Positions 42,080-51,546 of a DNA stretch of 64,000 nt are shown here, piece after piece. Position 1 is the stretch's first letter, and each line of letters begins with the position of its first letter. Made by a program: the position numbers and the translations under genes. The notes beneath the pieces are model-generated. The model was given only the letters and a program-made list of their open reading frames with translations, ran no database searches and was not told the origin of the DNA. The DNA comes from Pseudonocardia sp. MH-G8. GTDB taxonomy: Bacteria; Actinomycetota; Actinomycetes; Mycobacteriales; Pseudonocardiaceae. The stretch spans positions 806,001-870,000 of the forward strand of contig NZ_NKYF01000001.1 of the NCBI RefSeq assembly GCF_002262885.1. Reading direction: 5' to 3'.

Positions 42080-42814
42080 TCAGATCGGCTCGGCGAAGAC
42101 GACCACGTTGTCCTCGTAGTGGCGGGTGCTGCGGTCGAAGGCACCGCCGCAGGTGATCAGCACCAGGCGCGCGGGGCCACCCGCGTCGAACACCTCCGGC
42201 GGAAGTTCGGCCTTCACGTACTGGCGGCGCGCCGTGACCCGGTAGGCGATGTCGCGCCCGTCGGCGCCGCGCAGGACGATCTCCTCCCCCGCGCCGACGT
42301 GACGCAGCACGGCCAGCGCGCCCAGACCGGCATCGCGGGAGTCGACGTGGCCGGCGACGACGGTGCTCCCGACCGTGCTGCCGGCGAGCGCGCTCGGCGA
42401 CCACCAGCCCACGGTGGAGGGCGGCTCGGGAACCAGGAGCGCGCCGGCCGGGCCCGTCGTGACCGCGACGACCGGCGCCCGCACGTCCCGGGCCGGGAGG
42501 CTGAGCTCCACCGGAACGGTGCCCGCGGGGGGCGGAGGCTGCGACGGCGCCGGTTCTGCGAGCGAGAGCAGACGCGGGCCCTCCGTCTGCGCGAGCAGGC
42601 CATCGGTGCCCCGGGCACCCGGTCCGGTCGCGGCAGCCGAGGGCCCCGGTGCCGCGATCTCCGCGACGACCGGGGCCGGTCCGGGGGCGAAGAGGTTCAC
42701 CCCCGCCAGCACGCACAGCGTGCCCGCAGCAACCAGTGCGTGTGTGACGCGGCGACCACTCGGGGTGGCGCGCCGGTCGGCGTCGCCCGTCAGGACGCGC
42801 GGCGGCGCCACCAC
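42080..42814 (-). CDS. Sortase (class F-like)
   Basis: 244 residues. A membrane anchor lies near residues 24-43, followed by a Pro/Ala-rich linker. The sortase barrel holds the catalytic His in STVVAGHVDSRDAG near residue 150, Cys in RLVLITCGGAFDRSTRHY near 225 and Arg a few residues later. Sortases cleave a C-terminal sorting signal and attach proteins to the wall. It overlaps the end of the upstream lipoprotein gene by 25 bp, so the two are probably co-expressed, but that protein lacks an LPXTG signal. Confidence 0.85.
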   Translation of the reverse strand: MVAPPRVLTGDADRRATPSGRRVTHALVAAGTLCVLAGVNLFAPGPAPVVAEIAAPGPSAAATGPGARGTDGLLAQTEGPRLLSLAEPAPSQPPPPAGTVPVELSLPARDVRAPVVAVTTGPAGALLVPEPPSTVGWWSPSALAGSTVGSTVVAGHVDSRDAGLGALAVLRHVGAGEEIVLRGADGRDIAYRVTARRQYVKAELPPEVFDAGGPARLVLITCGGAFDRSTRHYEDNVVVFAEPI

Positions 42815-43527
42815 AGCGCACCGGCGAGCAGGGCCGCGCCGACCCCGACCAGACCTGCGGCCGCCGGGGTGACGTCGGCACCGGCGGCCTGCCCGCCGCT
42901 GCCCGCATCGACGGCCTGCGGCGTTCCGGCGCCGGCCGAGCCCGCGGCCTGCTGGAGCTGCGCGTCGAGCGCGTCGAGCCGGGCCAGCGCATCACGCGCC
43001 GCGGCCTTCGCCTCCTCGGACGCACCGTCGTCGGCGAGCACGGCGTTCGCCGCGTCCCGCACCTCCTGCTGCATCTGCATCGCGGCGCGCAGCCACGCCG
43101 GGTCGAACTGGTCACCGCTGCGGGCGCTCAGGTCGGCGAGCACCGCCTGCTGGTCGGCCGTCGGCTCGGCCTCGAGCGTGCCGCCCGCGCTCTCGCGCAT
43201 CTGGTCGAGCAGCGCCTGCCCGTCGGTGGCGAGCTGGCCTCCGAGGTCCTGCACGGGCTGACCCGTGCCCTTGTCCTGGCCCAGGCTGCCGAGTGCCGCG
43301 AGCGCCGCAGCGCCCTGCCCGGCCGCAGCGAGCGCTCCGCTGCCCTGCTGGTCGCCGCTGCCCTGCTGGCCACCGGCTTCCTGCGAGGCGGCGGGCGCGG
43401 GCGGGGCGGCGGGCGGCAACTGCGCCTCCTCTGGCGAGCCGCACCCGGACGCGCCGAACACGACACCGAGTACCGCGGTCACCGCCACCGCGTGCACGAA
43501 AACCTGTCGGATGGGACGCGTCCGCAC
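42790..43527 (-). CDS. Lipoprotein with DUF4142-like helical domain and C-terminal membrane tail
   Basis: 245 residues from a GTG with GGAGGAG upstream. Lipobox FGASGC at residue ~29. A Pro/Ala/Gln/Gly-rich stretch follows (GGQQGSGDQQGSG). A helical domain near 110-205 (ADQQAVLADLSARSGDQFDP, then WLRAAMQMQQEVRDAANA) resembles DUF4142. At the end GLVGVGAALLAGALWW and RRRAS look like a wall-sorting tail, but no LPXTG precedes it (the sequence is ADVTPAAAG). The protein may therefore be held at both ends. Function unknown. Confidence 0.78.
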   Translation of the reverse strand: MRTRPIRQVFVHAVAVTAVLGVVFGASGCGSPEEAQLPPAAPPAPAASQEAGGQQGSGDQQGSGALAAAGQGAAALAALGSLGQDKGTGQPVQDLGGQLATDGQALLDQMRESAGGTLEAEPTADQQAVLADLSARSGDQFDPAWLRAAMQMQQEVRDAANAVLADDGASEEAKAAARDALARLDALDAQLQQAAGSAGAGTPQAVDAGSGGQAAGADVTPAAAGLVGVGAALLAGALWWRRRAS

Positions 43528-43625
43528 GGCTCCTCCTTCGTCGACGACCTGCACCGTTGCGTTGAACGAGTCGTGGTGCAGCATAGAAGCGCGATGTTCG
43601 CCCGATTGTGTGAAGATCGCCCCAC

Positions 43626-44987
43626 CTACGGGGCCGCGGTGAGGTGCACGACCTTCACGGCGGTCATCTCGTCGAGCAGCTCGGGGCCGAACCCGAATCC
43701 GGAGCCGCTCGCGCGTCGGGGCTGCGACGCCCCGCCGGGAGCACCGCCGAACACCGCGTTGACCTTCACCGTCCCGACCGGCAGCTCCCGCCACGCGGCC
43801 TGTGCGTGGGCCTGGTCGGCGGTGAGCACGGTGGCACCCAGCCCGTAGCGGTCCGCGCTCGCCTCGCGCAGCGCGGTGGCGAAGTCCGGGACGACGCGCA
43901 CCGGCGCCACCGGGCCGAACGTCTCCTCGCTCAGCACCGCCATGTCCGGCACGCACCCGGTCAGGACGGTCGGCGGGTAGAAGGCGCCGGGACCGTCCGG
44001 GACCGCGCCGCCGGTGAGGGCGTGCGCGCCCCCGTCCAGGGCGCCCTGCCCGTGCCCGTGCACGTGGGTGCGGTGCGCGCGGTCGACGAGCGGCCCGATC
44101 CGCTGCGCCCACTGCTGCGCCTCCCGGGTGAGCGCGGCGAGGAACGGGTCGGTCACCGACGCGTGCACGTAGATCCGCTCGACGGACACGCAGATCTGCC
44201 CCGCGTTGGCGAAGGCCCCCAGCGCGGCCTGGGCAGCGGCCCACTCCGGGTCGACGCCGTCGTCGACGATCAGGGGATCGTTGCCGCCGTTCTCCAGCAG
44301 GGCACGGGCACCGGTCCGGGCGCACGCCTCGGCGATCCGCCGTCCGGTCGCCGTGCTGCCGACGTGCGCGACGACGTCGACGGGCGCGCCGGCGAGCTCC
44401 GCACCGACGGCACCGTCCCCGTCGACGATCTCGAGCACGCCGTCGGGCAGGTGGGCGGCCACGAGCTCGGCGAACCGCCGCCCGGTGCGCGGGCAACGCT
44501 CGCTCGGCTTGTGCACGACGGTGTTGCCGGTGGCGAGCGCGGCGCCGATCAGCCCCGCAGCCACGGCGACCGGGTCGTTCCAGGGGGTCAGCACGGCGAC
44601 GACGCCGCGGGGCTCGGGGATCATCAGGTCGGTGGCGTCCCAGCCACCGTGCAGGCTCCGGCCGCGGTGCAGGGGCCCGAGCTCGGCGTACTGCACGAGG
44701 GTGCCGACGCCGGCGTCGACGCCGCCGCGGGCGTCGTCGGCGGGCTTGCCGGTCTCTCCGGTGTTCAGTGCGGCCAGCTCGTCCGCCGCGGCGCGGACGG
44801 CCTCGGCCGCAGCGTGCAGGGCTGCGCGCCGCTCGGCGGCCGGGGTGCGAGCCCATCCACCGGCGGCGGAGCGGGCGGCCCGCACGGCCTCGTCGCAGCG
44901 GTCGGGCGACGCCACCGGGACGCGACCGGCGACCTCTCCGGTGCGCGGGTCCAGGACGGTCAGCTCACGGTTCTCCAGCACGGTCAC
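43626..44987 (-). CDS. NAD(P)-dependent aldehyde dehydrogenase
   Basis: 453 residues, slightly short of the usual ~480. GVVAVLTPWNDPVAVAAGLI near 130 and VHKPSERCPRTG bind the nucleotide. The general-base Glu lies in ALLENGGNDPLIVDDG near 235, where the family usually has ELGG. The catalytic Cys is in NAGQICVSVERIYV near 270. C-terminal EETFGPVAPVRVV is conserved. Substrate unknown. GTG start at 44987; a longer frame is Arg/Pro-rich and not conserved. Confidence 0.87.
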   Translation of the reverse strand: MTVLENRELTVLDPRTGEVAGRVPVASPDRCDEAVRAARSAAGGWARTPAAERRAALHAAAEAVRAAADELAALNTGETGKPADDARGGVDAGVGTLVQYAELGPLHRGRSLHGGWDATDLMIPEPRGVVAVLTPWNDPVAVAAGLIGAALATGNTVVHKPSERCPRTGRRFAELVAAHLPDGVLEIVDGDGAVGAELAGAPVDVVAHVGSTATGRRIAEACARTGARALLENGGNDPLIVDDGVDPEWAAAQAALGAFANAGQICVSVERIYVHASVTDPFLAALTREAQQWAQRIGPLVDRAHRTHVHGHGQGALDGGAHALTGGAVPDGPGAFYPPTVLTGCVPDMAVLSEETFGPVAPVRVVPDFATALREASADRYGLGATVLTADQAHAQAAWRELPVGTVKVNAVFGGAPGGASQPRRASGSGFGFGPELLDEMTAVKVVHLTAAP

Positions 44988-45009
44988 GCGGGAGCAGTAC
45001 CCGCGAGGA

Positions 45010-45732
45010 TCACCCGTGATGCGGCGGGGGCGGGCCCCATCCCGGCGGCGGGGCGCCCGGGTTCGGGGGCGGGGCATCCCATCCCGGCGGCGCCCAGGGC
45101 GAGGGAGCCCCCTGCCACGGCGGCTGGGGACCCGGCCCGGCCATCGGGAACGGCCCACCGAAGGGCGCGATGAGCCCTGGGCGGCGCACCGCGAGCAGCA
45201 GCAGCACCGCCGCCGCGAGCGCGAGCAGACCGGCCACCAGGATCAGGTACCCGCCCGCACCGACGTCCGCCGAGGCGCGGAAGCTGCTGTCGGGGCCGTC
45301 CTGCGCCACCGCCGCACGCACATCGCGCAGCGACGTGAGCAGGTCCATCCAGATCACCGCGACGACGCCGACGAGCAGACCGGCCACGCCGACCGCGAAC
45401 GAGCGGCCCGTGCCCGGGTCCCGGCGGGCGCTCAGGAACAGCACGACCGCAGCGGCCAGCGCGAGCATCGCGGCCACCGTGAGCGGAATGCCGTGCAGGG
45501 AACCGGACGAGGCGGGCGGCTCCTCCGGTGCGGGTTCCACGGTGATGCCCCAGCCGGTGGTCGTGCTCGTCGTCGGTTCCGTGTAATCCGACTCGTAGTG
45601 GTAGACGTGGAACGCGGCGAAGCTCCCGCCCAGGGCCAGTGCCGCGGCGACGGCGAGCAGCGCGGTGGCGATCAGCCGCGGCACCTGCGGCCTGGGCGGC
45701 TCGAACTGCGGATACCCGTACACCCCCGACAT
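45010..45732 (-). CDS. Membrane protein of unknown function with Pro-rich tail
   Basis: 240 residues from ATG. Four hydrophobic segments lie near 19-42, 83-103, 112-132 and 158-180. A Thr/Glu-rich extracytoplasmic loop lies between the first two (YTEPTTSTTTGWG). The last ~55 residues are Pro/Gly/Trp-rich (PPGWGPPPPHHG), as in many actinobacterial proteins that meet the division or secretion machinery. No family recognised. Confidence 0.7.
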   Translation of the reverse strand: MSGVYGYPQFEPPRPQVPRLIATALLAVAAALALGGSFAAFHVYHYESDYTEPTTSTTTGWGITVEPAPEEPPASSGSLHGIPLTVAAMLALAAAVVLFLSARRDPGTGRSFAVGVAGLLVGVVAVIWMDLLTSLRDVRAAVAQDGPDSSFRASADVGAGGYLILVAGLLALAAAVLLLLAVRRPGLIAPFGGPFPMAGPGPQPPWQGAPSPWAPPGWDAPPPNPGAPPPGWGPPPPHHG

Positions 45733-45781
45733 GCGATCACTGTCCCAGGCGGGCCGCCGCCCGGCCAAAGGTGGCGGCGGA

Positions 45782-46645
45782 TCAGGACCGGTGCGGGAGC
45801 TTCGCGGGCGTCGACGGCGGGGGCACGACCGGGCCGATGTCGCCGTCGGGCGCAGTGTCGAGATCGACGACCACCGGGGCGTGGTCGCTGGGCCCGCTGC
45901 CCTTGCGCGCCTTGCGATCGACCCAGGCGGCGGCGACCCGGCCCGCGGGTTCGGCGCCGGCGAGCACCAGGTCGATGCGCATCCCGAGGTCCTTGTGGAA
46001 GCGACCGGCGCGGTAGTCCCAGTAGCTGAAAACCCGCTCGGTGGGCCAGCGCTCGCGCACCACGTCGTGCAGCCCGAGGCCGGTGAGCTCGGCGAGCGCC
46101 TTGCGCTCGGCCGGCGTGACGTGCGTGGAGTGGACGAACAGCGCCGGGTCCCACAGGTCGTCGTCGGTGGGCGCGATGTTGACATCGCCCGCGACGACGG
46201 CGGTGGCCGGGTCCGTGACCGACGCCCGCAGGGCCGCGAGCCATTCGAGCTTGTAGAGGTAGTGCGGGTCGTCCGGGGTGCGGCCGTTGGGCACGTACAC
46301 CGAGGTGACGCGCAGCCCGCCGCAGGTTGCGGTGACGGCGCGGGCCTCGGGGGCCGATTCCGGCGTGGGGTAGCGCGGCTCGCCGGGCAGCCCGCGCACC
46401 ACGTCCTCCAGGCCGACGCGCGACAGCAGCGCCACACCGTTCCAGCGGCCCTCGCCGTGGTGGGCCACCGCGTACCCGCGCTCGCCGAGCGGCGCCGCCA
46501 ACGCCTCGTCGAACGCCTCGTCGGACAGCTTCGTCTCCTGCAGGCAGACGACGTCGGGTGCGCGCTCGTCCAGCCAGGGCAGCAGCCGGGGCAGCCGGGA
46601 GAGGGCCGAGTTCACGTTCCACGTAGCCAGGCGCACCTCGCGCAC
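45782..46645 (-). CDS. xthA: Exodeoxyribonuclease III / AP endonuclease
   Basis: 287 residues of the exonuclease-endonuclease-phosphatase fold: [20 protein letters not shown] at the start, the metal Glu in [22 protein letters not shown] near 120, [15 protein letters not shown], and the catalytic [11 protein letters not shown] near the end. XthA incises DNA at abasic sites and trims 3' ends. GTG start at 46645, divergent from xylA, with the xyl operator between them. Confidence 0.9.
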   Translation of the reverse strand: MREVRLATWNVNSALSRLPRLLPWLDERAPDVVCLQETKLSDEAFDEALAAPLGERGYAVAHHGEGRWNGVALLSRVGLEDVVRGLPGEPRYPTPESAPEARAVTATCGGLRVTSVYVPNGRTPDDPHYLYKLEWLAALRASVTDPATAVVAGDVNIAPTDDDLWDPALFVHSTHVTPAERKALAELTGLGLHDVVRERWPTERVFSYWDYRAGRFHKDLGMRIDLVLAGAEPAGRVAAAWVDRKARKGSGPSDHAPVVVDLDTAPDGDIGPVVPPPSTPAKLPHRS

Positions 46646-46659
46646 GCTACCGTGACAGG

Positions 46660-46680
46660 GTTTGTACGATGGTCGAACAA
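46660..46680. promoter_or_regulatory. Dyad before xylA, probable XylR operator
   Basis: Half-sites TTTGTaCGA and TCGaACAAA face each other across three bases, in a locally AT-rich patch ending 12 bp before the xylA ATG. Bases match symmetrically except at the lower-case positions. The ROK regulator downstream of xylB is the obvious candidate ligand-responsive repressor. Confidence 0.6.
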
Positions 46681-46692
46681 AGGGGTTACACG

Positions 46693-47877
46693 ATGCCGCA
46701 GCCCACCCGCGAGGACCGGTTCGCCTTCGGACTCTGGACCGTCGGCTGGCCCGCGCGCGACCCGTTCGGTGACGCGACCCGGCCGGCGCTCGACCCCGTC
46801 GAGTCGGTGCACCGGCTGTCCGAGCTCGGCGCGTGGGGCGTGACCTTCCACGACGACGACCTCATCCCGTTCGGTTCCGACGCCGCCGAACGCGACCGGA
46901 TCATCGCCCGCTTCAAGGCCGCGCTGGCCGAGACCGGCCTCGTGGTCCCGACGATGACCACGAACCTGTTCAACCACCCCGTCTTCAAGGACGGCGGGTT
47001 CACCAGCAACGACCGCGGCGTGCGCCGCTTCGCGCTGCGCAAGGTGATCCGCAACCTCGACCTGGCCGCCGAGCTCGGCGCCACCACGTACGTGTTCTGG
47101 GGCGGGCGCGAGGGCGCCGAGGTCGACTCCGGCAAGGACGTCGCCGCCGCGCTCGACCGCTACCGCGAGGGCATCGACCTGCTCGCCGCGTACGTCAAGG
47201 ACCAGAACTACGGCATCCGCTTCGCCATCGAGCCGAAGCCGAACGAGCCCCGCGGCGACATCCTGCTGCCCACCGCGGGTCACGCCCTGGCGTTCATCGC
47301 CGAGCTGGAGCACGGCGACATCGTCGGCATCAACCCGGAGGTCGGCCACGAGCAGATGGCCGGGCTGAACTACACCGCGGGCATCGCGCAGGCGCTGTGG
47401 GCCGACAAGCTGTTCCACATCGACCTGAACGGGCAGCGCGGCATCAAGTACGACCAGGACCTGATCTTCGGTCACGGCGACCTGCTCAACGCGTTCTCCA
47501 CGGTGGACCTGCTGGAGAACGGCGCGCCGGGCGGAGGCCCCCGCTACGACGGCCCGCGCCACTTCGACTACAAGCCGCTGCGCACCGAGGACGTCGACGG
47601 CGTCTGGGCGTCCGCCGCGGCCAACATGAGCACCTACCTGATCCTCAAGGAGCGCGCCGCGGCGTTCCGCGCCGACCCGGAGGTCGCCGAGGCGCTGGCC
47701 GTCTCCGGCGTGGCCGACCTGGCCAAGCCCACGCTGAACCCCGGCGAGACGATCGCCGACCTCAAGGCCGACCGCTCCGCCTTCGAGGACTACGACGCCG
47801 ACAAGGCGGGCGAGCGCGGCTACGGGTTCGTGCGGCTGGGGCAGCTGGCGGTGGAACACCTGATGGGCGCACGGTGA
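46693..47877 (+). CDS. xylA: Xylose isomerase
   Basis: 394 residues of the short actinobacterial type. It contains [16 protein letters not shown] near residue 10, [13 protein letters not shown] (active-site His and Asp), [24 protein letters not shown] (metal Glu and Lys), [10 protein letters not shown], and [16 protein letters not shown] with further metal ligands. It interconverts xylose and xylulose (and glucose/fructose) with Mg2+ or Co2+. ATG at 46693 is chosen, because a GTG-like start at 46669 would lie within the operator dyad. First gene of xylA-xylB-xylR. Confidence 0.95.
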   Translation: MPQPTREDRFAFGLWTVGWPARDPFGDATRPALDPVESVHRLSELGAWGVTFHDDDLIPFGSDAAERDRIIARFKAALAETGLVVPTMTTNLFNHPVFKDGGFTSNDRGVRRFALRKVIRNLDLAAELGATTYVFWGGREGAEVDSGKDVAAALDRYREGIDLLAAYVKDQNYGIRFAIEPKPNEPRGDILLPTAGHALAFIAELEHGDIVGINPEVGHEQMAGLNYTAGIAQALWADKLFHIDLNGQRGIKYDQDLIFGHGDLLNAFSTVDLLENGAPGGGPRYDGPRHFDYKPLRTEDVDGVWASAAANMSTYLILKERAAAFRADPEVAEALAVSGVADLAKPTLNPGETIADLKADRSAFEDYDADKAGERGYGFVRLGQLAVEHLMGAR

Positions 47878-47899
47878 GCCGATGCAGCGAGGACGCCCG

Positions 47900-49300
47900 A
47901 TGACGCTGGTGGCGGGGGTCGACTCGTCGACCCAGTCGTGCACGGTCGTGATCCGGGACGCCGAGACCGGCGCCCTGGTCCGGTCGGGGATCGCGAAGCA
48001 CCCCGACGGTACGGAGGTCGACCCCGCCGCCTGGTGGGACGCGCTGCAGGCAGCGCTCGCCGACGCGGGCGGGCTCGACGGCGTTGCGGCCATGTCCGTG
48101 TCCGGGCAGCAGCACGGGATGGTCTGCCTGGACGCGGCGGGCGAGGTGGTCCGTCCCGCGCTGCTGTGGAACGACACCCGCTCCGCGGACGCGGCCGCCG
48201 ACCTGGTCGCCGAGCTGGGCGCGCGGGAGTGGGCCGAGGCCGTCGGCACGCTCCCGGTGGCCTCGATCACCGCCACCAAGCTGCGGTGGCTCGCGCGGCA
48301 CGAGCCCGGGCACGCCGGCGCCACGGCCGCGGTCTGCTTGCCGCACGATTGGCTCACCTGGAAGCTGCGCGCCACCGGCTCGCTCGCCGACCTGGTGACC
48401 GACCGTTCCGACGCCAGCGGCACCGGCTACTTCTCCGGCGTCACCGGGGAGTACCGGCTCGACCTGCTCGAGCGGGCGTTCGGCCGGTCCGACGTGGCGC
48501 TGCCGCGCGTGCTCGGACCGGCGGAGGCAGCCGGGCGGACCCCGGACGGCACGCTGCTCGGGCCGGGCACGGGCGACAACGCCGGGGCCGCGCTCGGGCT
48601 CGGCGCCGGCCCCGGGGACGTGGTGGTGTCGCTGGGCACCTCCGGTGTGGTGTCGGCGGTCAGCCCGACACCGACCGCGGACGAGACCGGCATCATCGCC
48701 GGGTTCGCGTCCGCCACCGGGGAGCACCTGCCGATCGTGGTCACGCTGAACGCTGCGCGGGTGCTCGACGCCGCCACGCGGATCCTCGGCGTCGACCACG
48801 CGGAGCTCTCGCGGCTCGCGCTGTCGGCACCCGCCGGCGCCGACGGGCTCGCGCTCGTGCCGTACCTGGAGGGCGAGCGCACCCCCAACCGGCCCGAGTC
48901 GACCGGTGCCCTGCACGGGATGACCCTGGCGACCTCCGCCCCGGCCCACCTCGCGCGGGCCACCGTCGAGGGGATGCTGTGCGGGCTCGCCGACGCCCTC
49001 GACGCGCTGGTCGCGGCCGGGGTACCGGTACGGCGGGTGCTGCTGATCGGGGGCGCGGCCCGCTCGGACGCGGTGGCGCGCATCGCACCCGCGGTGTTCG
49101 GCAGGCCGGTGCTGCGCCCGACACCCGGCGAGTTCGTGGCCGACGGCGCCGCCCGACAAGCCGCGTGGGTGCTCTCCGGCGCCGAGGCGCCGCCGGAATG
49201 GGCGGCAGCGGACACCGAGGTGTTCGACGCCGACCCGACGCCGGGTGTCCGCGAGCGGTACGCGCAGGTCCGCGACCTGACGGCCCCGCGGCTCGGGTGA
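47900..49300 (+). CDS. xylB: Xylulokinase
   Basis: 466 residues of the FGGY kinase family. [17 protein letters not shown] at the N-terminus binds phosphate. [14 protein letters not shown] and [10 protein letters not shown] are typical of xylulokinases. [13 protein letters not shown] and [14 protein letters not shown] close the ATP site. It makes xylulose 5-phosphate for the pentose phosphate pathway, the step after XylA. Starts are possible at 47882 and 47900; the latter gives the usual [13 protein letters not shown] beginning. Its TGA overlaps the GTG of the regulator gene. Confidence 0.94.
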   Translation: MTLVAGVDSSTQSCTVVIRDAETGALVRSGIAKHPDGTEVDPAAWWDALQAALADAGGLDGVAAMSVSGQQHGMVCLDAAGEVVRPALLWNDTRSADAAADLVAELGAREWAEAVGTLPVASITATKLRWLARHEPGHAGATAAVCLPHDWLTWKLRATGSLADLVTDRSDASGTGYFSGVTGEYRLDLLERAFGRSDVALPRVLGPAEAAGRTPDGTLLGPGTGDNAGAALGLGAGPGDVVVSLGTSGVVSAVSPTPTADETGIIAGFASATGEHLPIVVTLNAARVLDAATRILGVDHAELSRLALSAPAGADGLALVPYLEGERTPNRPESTGALHGMTLATSAPAHLARATVEGMLCGLADALDALVAAGVPVRRVLLIGGAARSDAVARIAPAVFGRPVLRPTPGEFVADGAARQAAWVLSGAEAPPEWAAADTEVFDADPTPGVRERYAQVRDLTAPRLG

Positions 49301-50514
49301 CCGCACACGAAAGCAACGAACGGCACTCTCGTCGGCTAGGTACCAACGAGAGTGCCGTTCGTCGGCGGTCGGCCGGGCAGCACACGGTCCGGCGGCACAA
49401 CCTCGCGCTGGTCCTCGGGGAGGTCGCCGGGCCGCAGCCGCTGTCGCGGGCCGGGGTCGCGGCCCGCACCGGGCTCACGCGCGGGACCGTGTCGTCGCTG
49501 GTCGAGGAGCTGATCGGGGCCGGTCTCGTCAGCGAGCTCGCCGCCGCCCGCGGCGGGCCGGGCCGCCCGGCCAGCCCGCTGCAGCTCGACCCGCGCGGGC
49601 CCGCCGGGCTCGGCCTGGAGGTGGGCGTCGACGCCGTCGGCGCCTGCGTCGTCGACCTCACCGGCACGGTCCGTGCGCAGCGCACAGCCCGGTCCGACCA
49701 CCGTGACGACGCACCCGACGCAGGCCTCGCCACGGTCGCCGCCCTCGCCCGCGAGGTCGTGGCACAGGCCCGGCTCCCGATCGCCGGCGCGACCGTGGCG
49801 CTGCCGGGCGTCGTCACCGCCGATGGGGTGCTCGAGCGCGCCCCCAACCTGCCCCGCTGGGTCGACGTGGCCGTCGGCGAGGCCCTGCGCTCCCGGCTCG
49901 GTGGCCTCCCGGTCCGCCCGGGCAACGAGGCCGACCTCGCCGCGCTCGCCGAACGGTGGGCGGGCGGCCCGCCGGACGCCGTCGTCGTCTCCGGCGGGAT
50001 CGGCGTCGGCGCCGGCGTCCTCCTGGACGGCACGCTGTTCGCCGGTGCGGGCGGGCGGGCCGGCGAGATCGGCCACGTCGTCGTCGAGCCGGACGGGCGG
50101 GCCTGCCACTGCGGCGGCCGCGGCTGCCTGGAGACCGTCGCCGGCCTGGAGGCACTGCTGGACCGCGCGAACGCCCCCGACCTGGACGCGCTCGTCGCGA
50201 CGCACCCCGACGCCGTCCGCGCCGCGGGCCGCGCGCTCGGCATCGCGCTCGCCGGGGCGGTGCACCTGCTCGACGTTCCTGCCGTGGTGCTGGGCGGCGC
50301 CTACCCCCGCTGCGGCCCCCTGCTGCTCGACGCCGTGCGCGCCGAGCTGGACGCCCGGGTCTTCTCCCGCTCCCGCGTCGACGTGCGCTTCTCCACCCTC
50401 GGCCCGGACGCCGCCCTGCGCGGCGCGGCCACCACGGTGGTGCAGGAGGTGCTCGCGGACCCGGGGGCCGTGCTCGCCGGGAACGGTGTGGGGGCGGCAG
50501 GTACGTCGCTGTAG
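49297..50514 (+). CDS. ROK-family regulator, XylR-like
   Basis: 405 residues. An N-terminal winged helix-turn-helix ([35 protein letters not shown]) is followed by a ROK sugar-kinase-like domain with [17 protein letters not shown] and the zinc motif [13 protein letters not shown]. XylR proteins of this type repress xylAB until xylose binds. The only canonical in-frame start is the GTG overlapping the xylB stop. The first ~30 residues before the conserved domain are encoded largely by a palindrome and have no counterpart in the family. Confidence 0.88.
   Translation: MTAHESNERHSRRLGTNESAVRRRSAGQHTVRRHNLALVLGEVAGPQPLSRAGVAARTGLTRGTVSSLVEELIGAGLVSELAAARGGPGRPASPLQLDPRGPAGLGLEVGVDAVGACVVDLTGTVRAQRTARSDHRDDAPDAGLATVAALAREVVAQARLPIAGATVALPGVVTADGVLERAPNLPRWVDVAVGEALRSRLGGLPVRPGNEADLAALAERWAGGPPDAVVVSGGIGVGAGVLLDGTLFAGAGGRAGEIGHVVVEPDGRACHCGGRGCLETVAGLEALLDRANAPDLDALVATHPDAVRAAGRALGIALAGAVHLLDVPAVVLGGAYPRCGPLLLDAVRAELDARVFSRSRVDVRFSTLGPDAALRGAATTVVQEVLADPGAVLAGNGVGAAGTSL
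49316..49362. repeat. Perfect palindrome between xylB and the ROK domain
   Basis: Seventeen-base arms ACGAACGGCACTCTCGT and ACGAGAGTGCCGTTCGT pair perfectly around a 13-base loop. It looks like a terminator-type hairpin 16 bp after xylB, yet it lies inside the only open frame for the ROK regulator. Confidence 0.75.
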
Positions 50515-50559
50515 CGCACTCGCACCGTTCCACGATCACGGCCCGGCCCCGGGCACGAC

Positions 50560-50595
50560 CGCCGGACGTGGTGGAGGGGTGCACCACGTCCGGCG
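50560..50595. terminator. Bidirectional hairpin between the ROK and DUF5666 genes
   Basis: Fourteen-base arms CGCCGGACGTGGTG and CACCACGTCCGGCG pair perfectly around an 8-base loop, in the middle of the gap between two convergent genes. Confidence 0.75.
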
Positions 50596-50634
50596 ACCGT
50601 GCGCCGGGCCGGGCCGCAACGGTGTCGGGGCCGG

Positions 50635-51411
50635 TCAGGAGGCCCGGGGCAGGACCCGGATGCCGTCCGCGCGGATCGAGGAGGCGTCGGCGGTGCCGGT
50701 GAGCACCACGACGTCGCCGACGACCGGCTTCTGGGACAGCGCGGTCACGTCGGCCGTGACGGTGAGGCCCTCGACCGAGGTCACGGTCGCGGTGGTGCCG
50801 GCGAGCGCCGTGACCGTGCCGGTGACGCTCGCCTGCGGCGTCCAGATCGAGTCCGCGGTGGCGGCGTCGCCGGTGCCCTCGACCTCGACCACCACGCGCT
50901 CACCGGCCTGCAGGTCGCCCAGCGCGGCGTTGGACGGGCCGCCGACCTCGGTGTCCCCGTCGGTGCGCAGGGTGCGCGGGCCGGCGGCGTCGACGTTGAC
51001 GACGATCGAGCCGTCGGCCACCGACGCGACCGTGCCGGTGATCACCGGGTCGTCGCCGAAGCCGAAGACGCGGGGGCCCGGGGCGTCATCGTCGTCGCGG
51101 TCGCCGCCCCGGTCGCCCCAGTCACCCCGGTCGCCCCGGTCGTCGTCGCCCCACCGGCCCGGGCCGCCCTCGCCCCACCGGCCGTGCTCGCCCATCGGCC
51201 CGGACCAGCCGGCGCGGTCGAAGCCCGGTCCGAAGCGGTCGCGGTCGTCGTGGGGCCACAGGACGGCGGCGGTGACGCCGGCGATCACCACCAGGGCGGC
51301 CACGACGGCGGTGACCACGGCGCCGCGGCTGCGCAGCCGGGAGCGCCAGGGACGGCGCTTCGAGGTCTGGGTGGTGGGCGGTTCGGTCGTGGGGGGTTCG
51401 GTGCTGCTCAT
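50635..51411 (-). CDS. Membrane-anchored DUF5666 protein with Asp/Gly/Trp-rich linker
   Basis: 258 residues. A Pro/Thr-rich cytoplasmic start is followed by an anchor near 31-52 (VVTAVVAALVVIAGVTAAVL). Residues ~54-110 are an Asp/Gly/Arg/Trp-rich low-complexity linker (GDWGDRGGDRDDDD). The C-terminal ~150 residues form two DUF5666-like OB/beta repeats (ITGTVASVADGSIVVNVD and VTGTVTALAGTTATVTSVEG). Function unknown. It is divergent from a two-component system across four CTGAAG sites, so it is probably that system's target. Confidence 0.78.
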   Translation of the reverse strand: MSSTEPPTTEPPTTQTSKRRPWRSRLRSRGAVVTAVVAALVVIAGVTAAVLWPHDDRDRFGPGFDRAGWSGPMGEHGRWGEGGPGRWGDDDRGDRGDWGDRGGDRDDDDAPGPRVFGFGDDPVITGTVASVADGSIVVNVDAAGPRTLRTDGDTEVGGPSNAALGDLQAGERVVVEVEGTGDAATADSIWTPQASVTGTVTALAGTTATVTSVEGLTVTADVTALSQKPVVGDVVVLTGTADASSIRADGIRVLPRAS

Positions 51412-51467
51412 CGCTGCTCCCTCGGGGGTGTGCGGTGTCTCGTCCCCACCGACGTTGCGCCGCCATC

Positions 51468-51512
51468 CTGAAGGCGGGCTGAAGCCCGCCGACACCTTCA
51501 GCCGATCTTCAG
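51468..51512. promoter_or_regulatory. Four CTGAAG half-sites with 11-bp spacing, probable response-regulator site
   Basis: CTGAAG occurs at 51468 and 51479, and its complement CTTCAG at 51496 and 51507. Each pair is spaced exactly 11 bp, one helical turn, as OmpR/PhoB-type dimers require. The two pairs face each other between the divergent DUF5666 and response-regulator genes. Confidence 0.72.
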
Positions 51513-51546
51513 GCGGGGTGGGGCGGGCACCGGGAGAATGGGTGGT

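Noticed and set aside
44988..46437. Long minus-strand frame joining xthA's region to the membrane protein gene
   Set aside because: The upstream part is a shifted reading of xthA; the membrane protein starts cleanly at 45732.
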